DNA of 64,000 nucleotides, taken from NCBI RefSeq assembly GCF_048569485.1, contig NC_134353.1, positions 67,675,730 to 67,739,729 on the forward strand, written 5' to 3'. Under the pieces are notes generated by a model, which searched no databases, was not told where the DNA came from, and worked only from the letters and a program-made list of their open reading frames with translations. Of this stretch, positions 54,927 to 64,000 are shown one piece after another. The stretch is from Anomaloglossus baeobatrachus (lineage: Eukaryota; Chordata; Amphibia; Anura; Aromobatidae). The position numbers and the translations under genes were made by a program. The stretch's first letter is position 1, and the number at the start of each line of letters is the position of its first letter.

Positions 54927-54946
54927 ACATGCTGGGAGTTGTACTC
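54927..54946 (-). promoter_or_regulatory. ZNF143-like motif at the right edge of the pyrimidine tract
   Basis: acatgctgggagttgtact is the reverse complement of AGTACAACTCCCAGCATGT and mirrors the motif at 51006-51024. The pyrimidine tract thus lies between inverted copies. Confidence 0.4.
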
Positions 54947-56070
54947 CCCTCCCAGGTCACAGTCTCCTGTATTATAGATGATGTAACTTAAGTCACTTGT
55001 ATGTTGTGACGATTTTATTAACTCGGAAAGAAGTGAGAGTCTTGTCCCAGGAGCTTACACTCGATTACAGATTTACTATTTAATCCCCATGGAATAGTAA
55101 GGCTATGTGCGCACATTGCAGATTTGGTGCAGACATTTTCTGAAATCTGCACCTTCTGGCAGAAAAACGCACCAAAAACCGCATGCCTATTTGTCAATGG
55201 CTGGAAGGACTAAAAAAATGTGTGCTCATAGCTGCTGTATGGGGACCGCACGTATGTCAGGGGACGGTGCACACAAATTCCACTTGCTCTTTAATTCCAT
55301 CCCCCGGACAGATGGCAGCGCCCCCGAGAGATCTACCTGAGGCCGCGACACAATAACTCTCATCATCCTGCGCACCCCCCATGACCATAGACGCAGGGGC
55401 GGACACAGACAGAAGAGACCCCTATCCAGTCCCATAATGTCTGGGCAGGAGCCCCTTGCTGCTTCGGAGGTGGAGCGAGCCCCCTGGCATCTTGTGCCCC
55501 TTTGTGGATACACAGGTTGTACCATTTGGCCATCTGTCCCTGGATAGGTAGAATAATGGATGAATAATTACAGAAATTTGATAAATAATCTATAGATTAA
55601 TAAGAGGGATATTAGATAAATAGGGAGATATGTTCTCTCTGTGTAGATAAATAGATCAGGAGCCGCACAAGATTTCTGGAGAGATTAATTAGATAAATAG
55701 ATTAATTAGGATAATGAGAGTTATATATTAGATTAATTAGATACATACCTTTAATGAGCAATTAATTAGACAGATTAATGAGAATTAACTAATTATCTCT
55801 TTAATCTGTTAAATTAATCTCTGTATCTAATTTATCTATATAAAGTCCCCAAAAATCAACCGGATTCCAGAAAACTGTCATGTGGCTCCGATACCTGTGC
55901 AGCTTTGTCTCTTCTAACTCTCCTCCTCTCTAATGAATCTATAATCACCTTTATCTGATTTATTACTATGCTTATTATTTATTATTCACCCATTAATCTA
56001 ATTATTACATTTATCTCATTAATATTTCTATCTGTAATTCCAAAATACCACATGGCTCATAATCCTGTGC
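54947..56070. other. Mostly unassigned interval
   Basis: 55091-55190 is a fragment of the element family of 18185-18570. 55555-55860 is AT-rich with many ATTAATTAGAT-like words. No gene. Confidence 0.5.
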
Positions 56071-56074
56071 TGCT

Positions 56075-56089
56075 CTATCTATCTATCCC

Positions 56090-56147
<58 letters not shown>

Positions 56148-56522
56148 CCTCTATCTATCTATCTATCTATCTATATCTATCTATCTATCTATCTATCTAT
56201 CCTTCTATCTATCTATCTATCTATCTCTATCTATCTATCCCTCTATCTATCTATCTATCTATCTATATCTATCTATCTATCCCTCTATCTATCTATCCTT
56301 CTATCTATCTATCTATCTATCTATCCCTCTATTTATCCTTCTATCTATCCTTCTATCTATCTATCTATCCTTCCATCCTTCTATCTATCTATCTATCTAT
56401 CCTTCTATCTCTCTATCTATCTATCATCTGTCTATCTATCTATCTATCCCTCTATCTATCTATCTATCTATCCCTCTGTCTGTCTATCTATCTATCTATC
56501 TATCTCTATCTATCTGTCTATT
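56075..56522. repeat. CTAT tetranucleotide microsatellite
   Basis: About 450 bp of (CTAT)n, broken by ccct and ccttc interruptions. Confidence 0.97.
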
Positions 56523-57170
56523 CCTTCTTTTCCTGCCCCCTTGCTTTTTACTCCCTTTTTCACTATTCCCTCGCTCACTCGCTCTCTCTTCCTTGCTTGC
56601 TCGCTCTTTCGCTATCTCTCTCTTGCTTGCTCGCACTCTCTTGCTTGGTCGCACCCACTCTTGCTTGATCGAGCTCTCTTTTCCTCGCTCACGCTTGCTT
56701 GCGCTCTCACTTGCTCGCTCATGCCCTATCTTGCTCGCACGCTCTTTATTGCTTGCGCGCTCTCTTGCTCACGTTCTCTCATTCTCTCTCTTGCTCGCAC
56801 TCTTTCTCTCCCTTGCTCTCTCTCGCTGTCTGTACTACTCTCTCCAGCTCTCTCTCTAGCTCGCTCTAGCTCTCTCTCTCTAGGTCTATCTCACTATCTG
56901 TCTTTCTAGATCACTTTCTCTCATTCTCTCCCTTGCACACAATCTCTCCCTCACTCTCGCTAGCTCTCTGTCTAGCAGGCGCTCTCTCTTGCTTGCTGGC
57001 CCTCTCTCGTGCCCTCTCTCTCCCTCTTGCTTGCTCTCTTTTTTCCTTGCTTTCTTTCTCCCTTGCTCTCTCTCCCCCTTGCGCTCACTCTCTCTGTCTT
57101 CCCGGTTGCTCTCTTTTTTCCCCTTTCTCTCTCTCCCTTTGCATGCTCTCTCTCCCCGTTCCGCTCTCTT
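56523..57170. repeat. Low-complexity CT-rich tract
   Basis: Degenerate ctctct and ttgctcgc words. No gene. Confidence 0.85.
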
Positions 57171-57171
57171 C

Positions 57172-58445
57172 TGTCCTTTACTTCTTCTTTCTCCGTCCTT
57201 CTTCCGTGCTCCTTCTGTCCTCATTCCATCCTTCTTCCGTCCTTCTTCTGTCCTCATTCCATCCTCCTTCCGTCCTTCTTCCGTCCTCCTTCTGTCCTCA
57301 TTCCATCCTCCTTCCGTCCTCCTTCTGTCCTCATTCCATCCTCCTTCCGTCCTTCTTCCGTCCTCCTTCTGTCCTCATTCCATCCTCCTTCTGTTCTTCT
57401 TCCTACCTCCTTCTGTCCTCATTCCATCCTTCTTCCGTCCTTCTTCTGTCCTCCTTCTGTCCTCATTCCATCCTCCTTCCGTCCTTCTTCCGTCCTCCTT
57501 CTGTCCTCATTCCATCCTCCTTCCGTCCTTCTTCCGTCCTCCTTCTGTCCTCATTCCATCCTCCTTCCGTCCTTCTTCCGTCCTCCTTCTGTCCTCATTC
57601 CATCCTCCTTCCGTCCTTCTTCCGTCCTCCTTCTGTCCTCATTCCATCCTCCTTCCGTCCTTCTTCCGTCCTCCTTCTGTCCTCATTCCGTCCTTCTTCT
57701 GTCCTCCTTCTGCCCTCATTCCATCCTCCTTCCGTCCTTCTTCCGTCCTCCTTCTGTCCTCATTCCATCCTCCTTCCGTCCTTCTTCCGTCCTCCTTCTG
57801 TCCTCATTCCATCCTCCTTCCGTCCTTCTTCCGTCCTCCTTCTGTCCTCATTCCATCCTCCTTCCGTCCTTCTTCCGTCCTCCTTCTGTCCTCATTCCAT
57901 CCTCCTTCTGTCCTTCTTCCTACCTCCTTCTGTCCTCATTCCATCCTTCTTCCGTCCTTCTTCTGTCCTCCTTCTGTCCTCATTCCATCCTCCTTCCGTC
58001 CTTCTTCCGTCCTCCTTCTGTCCTCATTCCATCCTCCTTCCGTCCTTCTTCCGTCCTCCTTCTGTCCTCATTCCATCCTCCTTCCGTCCTTCTTCCTTCC
58101 TCCTTCTGTCCTCATTCCATCCTCCTTCCGTCCTTCTTCCGTCCTTCTTCCGTCCTCCTTCTGTCCTCATTCCATCCTCCTTCTGTCCTTCTTCCTTCCT
58201 CCTTCTGTCCTGATTCCATCCTTCTTCCGTCCTCCTTCTGTCCTCATTCCATCCTCCTTCTGTCCTTCTTCCTTCCTCCTTCTGTCCTGATTCCATCCTT
58301 CCGTCCTCCTTCTGTCCTCATTCCATCCTCCTTCTGTCCTTCTTCCTTCCTCCTTCTGTCCTCATTCCATCCTTCTTCCTTCCTTCTTCTGTCCTCATTC
58401 CATCCTTCTCCATCCTTCTCCGTCCTTCTTCTGTTCTGCTTCCGT
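57172..58445. repeat. 44-bp pyrimidine-rich minisatellite
   Basis: About 29 copies of a unit containing tccgtccttcttccgtcctc and cttctgtcctcattccatcc. The Ser/Pro/Leu-rich frames are artefacts. Confidence 0.96.
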
Positions 58446-59030
58446 CCATCCCACAGACCCTCTTAACATGTACACCAGATTATATATTGACCCATAGAGA
58501 TCTGCTCTAATCTGAACTATGGAGCTTTACGCGCTATTCATCATATATTAAAAGTTGGTTGCTGTGAGCAACAATCCGAAGTCATCTTTCATTTCTCAAG
58601 CTCTGGTAAAATGAAGGCTGTGTTTTGAGTGGTTGCTATGGGCAACACAGTCAGGTTTTTCTTTTGGACCCCTTTGTATGGCATCTTATGACGTTCTGCA
58701 GGGGTGGACTTGGACTGCGGGGTGGGCAGAAGGCCATACCCTACTCAAAGCAAGTTAAGGATATTTGGGTGAACTTTCAGGATAATCCTCTAATGCCCTC
58801 TAACCTTTTCAGGTGATCTTAATGTGACCTTCTCTAATCTTTTAGATGCTCATCTCCAACTGTTCAATGTTTCAGGACTTTTTGCACAACTTGCTGTTCT
58901 CCAACAAGGAGCTTAATGGGCAAAATTCACAACAGATGTGATCCATGAATCACCCAATACATTTCAGGGCTCAATTAGAATTGGTATTGAACCGTCCTCC
59001 TCATGACGCTGGTCACATTTTAACATCATG
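58446..59030. other. Mostly unassigned interval
   Basis: 58560-58665 resembles part of the palindromic element at 34278-34437. Nothing else is recognised. Confidence 0.45.
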
Positions 59031-60410
59031 AGACCAAGACGACTCCTTACAATTGATCAGCAGAACGTCGCCATTGTAAGGCTTCAAGCAGGAGGTGGCC
59101 ACTGAGCTTATAGTGTCACCAGCAGGTTGCAACAGAGAGACTGGAAGAGTCACCGGGAGGCAGAGCAGTGGACGGTCTTAAGGGCCATTTACACGCTGCG
59201 ACATTGCTATCGATTTATTGTCGGGGTCACGGTGTTTGTGACGCACATCCAGCGTCGTTAGCGACATCGCAGCGTGTGACACGTACAAGCGACCTTCAAC
59301 GATCGCAAAAGAGGTAAAAATCGTTGATTTTGGAGAGGTCGTTCATTTATCAAAAATCGTTGTATGTGCAGTTGCGATATTGTTCATCGTTCCTGCAGCA
59401 GCAGACATCGCTATGTGTGACACCGCAGGGACGAGGAACATCTCCTTACCTGCGACCGCCGGCAATGAGGAAGGAAGGAGGTGGGCGGGATGTTCCGGCT
59501 GCTCATCTCCGCCCCTCCGCTTCTATTGGGCGGCCGCTTAGTGACGCCGCTAGGCAGGTAAGTATGTGTGATTGTTCCTATCGATGTTATGCGCCACGGG
59601 CAGCGATGTGCCTGTGATGCACAACCGACGGGGGCGGGTACGCTCGCTAGTGATATAGGTACCGATATCGCAGCATGTAAAGTATCTTTTAGTCCACATC
59701 CCACACTGATGACAGCTTCATTGTGAACAATGCCTTCCGAACCGGATGATGAATGCCACACAACTCCAGGAACCTTTAAGGAAGATGAGAGGCAGCCAAG
59801 TGTTACGTCACACCATTCAAAACCGTTTACATCAGCATGGTCTGTGTGCTAGACAACCTGCAAGGTACCTGACCACACCACCAGACACAGGCGTCATCCA
59901 CACTGGACGACAGACCAGTGGCCTCACTGCTGGTCACTGATGAAAGCCGATTCACACTGAGCAGAAATGATGGCGGCCAACGATGATGGAGACATGAAGG
60001 AGAGTGCTCTGTATGACCAACACAGGCCTAATTTCATCATCATGGACCACAGTGCTCCAGCTCTTTGAGGTCACATCATTAGGAAACAGCTGCTGGAGAC
60101 TGAGGGATCTCAGATGGAGTAGCTGTACTTTCTCCAGACCTGAATCCCGTGAAAAACCTATGGGATCAGCTGAGTCGTCGTGTAGAGGCAGTAACTTTGT
60201 ACCCCAGAACCTCAATGACCTGAGGAGTGCCCTTCAAGAAGAGTGGGATGCCATGTCTCTGCCTACAGTAACTCCACTTGTGACCAGCAGGAGGTGTTGT
60301 TGTCAGCTGTAATTGATATTCAAGGCCACATGACAAGTTATTGAAACATTGACATTTGGGGGGTATACTCGCCACTGGTGTTGGCTTTTGTGTCAACACA
60401 CTGTTTGAGA
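59030..60410 (+). pseudogene. Second Tc1/mariner-type transposase, heavily decayed
   Basis: The coding trace runs NVAIVRLQAGGGH (about 59070), RFTLSR following VTDES (first Asp, about 59935) and SPDLNPVKNLWDQL (about 60130), where the last catalytic Glu reads Lys. Many stops and frame changes interrupt it. A TTA-flanked element splits it at 59181-59688. It is a different subfamily from the Tc1 at 34679. Terminal repeats were not identified. Confidence 0.75.
59181..59688. mobile_element. TTA-flanked inverted-repeat element, copy C
   Basis: The ends AGGGCCATTTACACGCTGCG and the complement-like cgcagcatgtaaagtatctt are inverted and TTA flanks both sides (59178-59180, 59689-59691). It shares long internal blocks with copy B and is inserted in the decayed Tc1 transposase. 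Confidence 0.8.
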
Positions 60411-61138
60411 TGAGGAATTCACCATTGCTGCTTCTACTTAAATGCCCGACTGTCATGATAAAATATCACTGTAGCATGAACTTTATACATAAATTTCACC
60501 CAAAAGCCAAATATCTCTAACATGAGTCATGTATATATGGATACGTGATCAGTTTTATAAGCCCGGACCCCTTTAAGTTCACACACTGCGAGTTTGTCAT
60601 GGAAATTTCTGTCCAATACATCTGAATGGGGCTTATAATTATCCATACACCTTCTGAGAAAAAAAACCAATCCCATCACATGTAGAGGATAGTGATAGAT
60701 ATCTGCCTGGTGCGTCGCCCAGCGGAAGCAACGCAGGTCCTTTTGGTACAATCCGTCAACCATACAAGTCTATGGGAAACAGCGGAATCCGTTAACGGAT
60801 TCCGCTGTTTTCCAAAAGGGCGGATTGTAACGGAAGGAAAATAACGCAAGTGTGAAAGTACCCTAATCTGAAGACAGCATGCTGCAAGTGTTACAACAGA
60901 GATTTCAGCCTGTTATCTCACATTTTTTTTGTTTACCTGCAATGTTAGCTCATGCCTCTTATCTTTATCATTAGTGGGTCTCAGCAGCACATGAGTTATA
61001 GACTGACTCCGCCCCCTCTGATTAGCCAGCCGCTTCTGTCTACTGAAAGCCTGGTGTGGGCGGGGACAGCTCTCAGAACTCTGCTACATGCAAAAACTCA
61101 AATCTTTCACTGTGTCAGAACGGCTGCACCCACTAATC
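60411..61138. other. Mostly unassigned interval
   Basis: It contains a 26-bp perfect palindrome at 60781-60806 (half-site agcggaatccgtt), next to sequence like the end of an inverted-repeat element (ataacgcaagtgtgaaagta). No gene. Confidence 0.5.
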
Positions 61139-61230
61139 TAAGTGATACATCATTGAACTCAGGATCTCTTTGCCTACATCATGCTGCTCTATAATGAGGT
61201 ATCAAAAACCTGCTGACAGATTCCCTTTAA
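61139..61230. mobile_element. Fragment of the TTAA-type element family of 48392-48747
   Basis: It matches the right half of that element through gacagattccctttaa, including the terminus. Confidence 0.65.
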
Positions 61231-61802
61231 GTTACCTTTTTTGTTGACTTTTTTTTTGCACCTAATTTTTCAAAATGGCACACATGATTCATGAATTTTA
61301 GGTAAAATGGAAAAATGTTTTTTAATTTTCTTTAAAAATTGTTGCTACTTTTTAGCGCAAAAAGTCGCGTCCTCTGCTAAAATGTCTCAAAAATTTGGGC
61401 AACATTTCCGGTGCACAGAAAATCATTCTAAGGGGACGACGGGAGAACATTTCCGACAAAGTTTTGTGACATTTTTTAATTGATGAATAGGTCAAACATC
61501 TTTAATGACGGACATAAAAAAAACCCCCAAAAAAAACCGGGTGAACACGTAAAAAATAATTTTTACAAAAAAGGATAAATTTAAAAGAATAAGGTGAAAA
61601 ACACCCAAAAATAGACAAAAAGGAGCAATACCTGAGTATTTTTTAAGCAACTTTAGGGGGGTTATGGATTTTTTTTTTTAGTCAGAAGATTCTAATAGTA
61701 AAATATCAATCCATATCAAAAGCCGCTTCAAATAATCTGATGTGGATTTTAAAGAGGATCTGTATCCGTATGCAGGTAAAAAGGAACTGTGTGAACTCGG
61801 CC
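61231..61802. other. Unassigned interval
   Basis: AT-rich sequence with A and T runs. Nothing recognised. Confidence 0.5.
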
Positions 61803-61805
61803 TTA

Positions 61806-62714
61806 GGCTGCTTTCACACTACGTTTTTTAACATCCGTCATGAACGTCTTTTTTAACGCAAAAACGGATCCAGTGCAAATGCATTTTCATTTCAATGCAT
61901 TTGCAATGGACTCGCTTCAGCATGTGTTCACCTGCGTTTGCGTGCGTTATAGTGAGGATCCAGCGACTTGCAGTTTTTTATCTTTTTTTCAAAAACGCTA
62001 CTTGTAGCGTTTTTGAGCTGCGTCCAAACACTGCAAGTCGCTGGATCCTGACTAAACAGCATGCAAACGCATGTGAACGCTGGCATGCTGATAGACAGGA
62101 TCCTGCGTGCTCTACTGAGCATGCCCAGAAACCAGCCTGGCGTGATCAGTCCCTCTCTCCCCCTCCCTCTCTCCCCCCTCCCTCTCTCCCCCTCCCTCTC
62201 TCCCCCTCCCTCTCTCCCCCTCCCTCTCTATCCCTCCCTCTCTCCCCCTCCCTCTCTATCCCTCTCTCCTCTATCCCTCTCTCCTCTCGATCTCCCTCTC
62301 CTGAGAGCGGCGGATGCTCGTAACCAAGGTAAATATCGGGTAACTAAGCAAAGCGCTTCTTAGTTACCCGATGTTTACCTTGGTTAAGTGTGAAAGGAGC
62401 AGGCAGCCCGGCTCCTAGCAGCTGTGGACGCTCGTAACCAAGGTAAATATCGGGTATTCAAGCAAAGCACTTCACTTAGTTACCCGATATTTACCTTGGT
62501 TACAGCTTACCGCAGCTGTCAGATGCCGGCTCCCAGTCTGTCACGTCCAGTTCCCCTCACTTCCAATCACATGACTCCAATGCCCGCCCCTAAACTTCAA
62601 GTGACAGGATCCTGCAAAATAACACATGCGATTTTCTTTGCAAAAACAGGATCCGCTTTTGCAGCAAAAAAACGTTCATGACGCATGCTAAAAAAACGTA
62701 GTGTGAAAGCCGCC
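61806..62714. mobile_element. TTA-flanked inverted-repeat element, 0.9 kb
   Basis: 24-bp ends (GGCTGCTTTCACACTACG and its complement, one mismatch) with TTA duplications at 61803-61805 and 62715-62717 suggest a PIF/Harbinger-type origin. No transposase. The interior holds a CT-rich tract (62150-62295) and two similar hairpins. Confidence 0.8.
62316..62502. repeat. Two related hairpins
   Basis: taaccaaggtaaatatcggg pairs with cccgatgtttaccttggtta (62316-62386). The same stem recurs at 62434-62502. Confidence 0.8.
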
Positions 62715-62717
62715 TTA

Positions 62718-63486
62718 GTGGTTTCTCCTCTATTTAAGAAGCAGAGACTTGGCCTAAGAAGCCGTTGTTGCTTCCACGTCTTACAAGTGTTGGTTGCTGA
62801 GAGACTAGGTGAGAACAGGAGGGCGTTTGGGGACGAGTCGCCGCTGATTGTGTATTGCAGGCGAGGAGGAACAAACATTGCAGAGTGCGGAGAGATTACT
62901 GACACATTGTCACGACTTCGCTGCATCCTCTGCGCAGCGTTCACATGAGTCCAGCAGCGTATTACTGTTGTGTATAATTAACGAGGAGGAATGTACATTG
63001 TTACCTCTGGTAATTATCCATATCCTGACCAGAAGCCGCAGGTCACAATGCCCGGGAACTGGTTGGGCTTGTTTGCAGCAAATTATATACTTATTTTTGG
63101 CTTTTTTTGGTGTCTGATAAGCACTTGCTGTAATATTACGTATTGCATATTACTGTAATGTTATGCAATGATTAGGCATACATGAGCCCCATGATGATCT
63201 CTAATAGATGATTTCTATGGTCCCATTGCAGGACCAGTAAATATCTTTATGCACAGGGCTGTAATAAAGGGCACTATGATCTGTACGGGCATTCAGAACA
63301 ATCTACTCTCCGTCATAATTATTTATTTTGTAAATATTGAAATGTTCTAAAACTGTCTAATATACTTTGTGTTAAGGTGCTTTGCTGTCAGTGAATGGAA
63401 ACACTTGACTATGTTTGAGGCAGCAGCACTGTATGTTTGTCATGTACAGGAGTGGATGCAGTCGTATGCAGATTAATAGTCTATGC
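62718..63486. other. Unassigned interval
   Basis: Moderately GC-rich at first, then AT-rich. A host exon cannot be excluded, but no domain or convincing splice pattern is visible. Confidence 0.4.
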
Positions 63487-64000
63487 ACTGTGAGCTGGAG
63501 AGTGTGCCCTGTGGGCTGGAGAGTGTGCCCTGTGGGCTGGAGAGTGTGCCCTGTGGGCTGGAGAGTGTGCCCTGTGAGCTGGAGAGTGTGCCCTGTGAGC
63601 TGGAGAGTGTGCTCTGTGAGCTGGAGAGTGTGCCCTGTGAGCTGGAGAGTGTGCCCTGTGAGCTGGAGAGTGTGCTCTGTGAGCTGGAGAGTGTGCTCTG
63701 TGGGCTGGAGACTGTGCTCTGTGAGCTGGAGAGTGTGCTCTGTGGGCTGGAGACTGTGCTCTGTGAGCTGGAGAGTGTGCCCTGTGAGCTGGAGAGTGTG
63801 CTCTGTGAGCTGGAGAGTGTGCTCTGTGGGCTGGAGACTGTGCTCTGTGAGCTGGAGAGTGTGCCCTGTGGGCTGGAGAGTGTGCCCTGTGAGCTGGAGA
63901 GTGTGCCCCGTGAGCTGGAGAGTGTGCCTCGTGGGCTGGAGAGTGTGCTCTGTGGGCTGGAGAGTGTGCCCTGTGAGCTGGAGAGTGTGCCCCGTGAGCT
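63487..64000. repeat. 21-bp minisatellite running off the window
   Basis: About 24 copies of gagctggagagtgtgccctgt with variants. It continues beyond the right edge. Confidence 0.96.

Noticed and set aside
50934-54991. Open frames of more than 1200 codons (Leu/Phe/Ser-rich) and Lys/Glu-rich frames on the other strand
   Set aside because: They lie in a pyrimidine-only satellite that rarely forms stop codons. All phases are open at once and no domain is present.
56933-58466. Ser/Pro/Leu-rich frames up to 485 codons
   Set aside because: They are translations of a pyrimidine-rich 44-bp minisatellite.
1-64000. tRNA, rRNA or snRNA genes
   Set aside because: No cloverleaf with A and B boxes and no rRNA-like stretch was recognised. 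A covariance search would be needed to exclude degraded copies.

Overview
The window reads as intergenic or intronic DNA from a large, repeat-packed vertebrate genome, most likely an anuran amphibian. The pointers are a Neptune-like Penelope element with a GIY-YIG endonuclease, Ty3/Gypsy elements, fish/frog-type Tc1 transposons, a Helitron, many TTAA- and TTA-flanked inverted-repeat elements, and several kilobases of simple and minisatellite DNA. The species call rests on recognising repeat styles and is an inference. No complete host protein gene, tRNA, rRNA or CRISPR array was found. The one good host-gene candidate is a GC-rich promoter-like island near 49.4-49.8 kb.

Layout. 1-1666: a chain of strong inverted repeats that abuts, and probably interrupts, the 5' LTR of Ty3 element A. 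1668-13200: Ty3/Gypsy element A (+), an old broken copy split in its reverse transcriptase region by a Penelope-like element (4675-8551) that sits between two 131-bp direct copies of the target. 13.2-15.2 kb: a minisatellite and a TTAA element. 15239-22086: a 6.8-kb hAT-type element with an 8-bp target duplication, carrying a TTA-flanked element, a 485-bp inverted repeat, another inverted-repeat element and a long CA-rich minisatellite. 22-29.9 kb: mostly unassigned, with a tandem array made from the 3' end of a LINE reverse transcriptase gene (about 25.0-26.6 kb). 29950-32681: a non-autonomous Helitron with a 33-bp minisatellite inside. 34679-45964: a Tc1 transposon with a decayed transposase, whose subterminal 42-bp repeats have expanded at both ends. 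Ty3 element B (36820-45239, -) inserted into the right-hand expansion with a TAAT duplication; it looks whole, with LTRs about 0.6-0.7% apart. 46-49.3 kb: inverted-repeat elements. 49.4-51 kb: GC-rich island and a 46-bp minisatellite. 51.05-54.9 kb: an almost pure pyrimidine tract. 56.1-58.4 kb: CTAT microsatellite and a 44-bp pyrimidine minisatellite. 59.0-60.4 kb: a decayed second Tc1 split by a TTA element. 61.8-62.7 kb: another TTA element. 63.5 kb to the end: a 21-bp minisatellite.

How it works together. Insertions within insertions give relative dates: the Tc1 predates Ty3 B, Ty3 A predates the Penelope element, and Ty3 A (about 3% LTR divergence over the shared part) is older than Ty3 B. 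The most interesting recurring signal is a small hammerhead-ribozyme-like motif (CTGANGA, hairpin, GAAA, then ACGCGT or a relative). It appears at least seven times, once in the 3' region of the Penelope element itself and once (28627-28675) with an apparently intact core.
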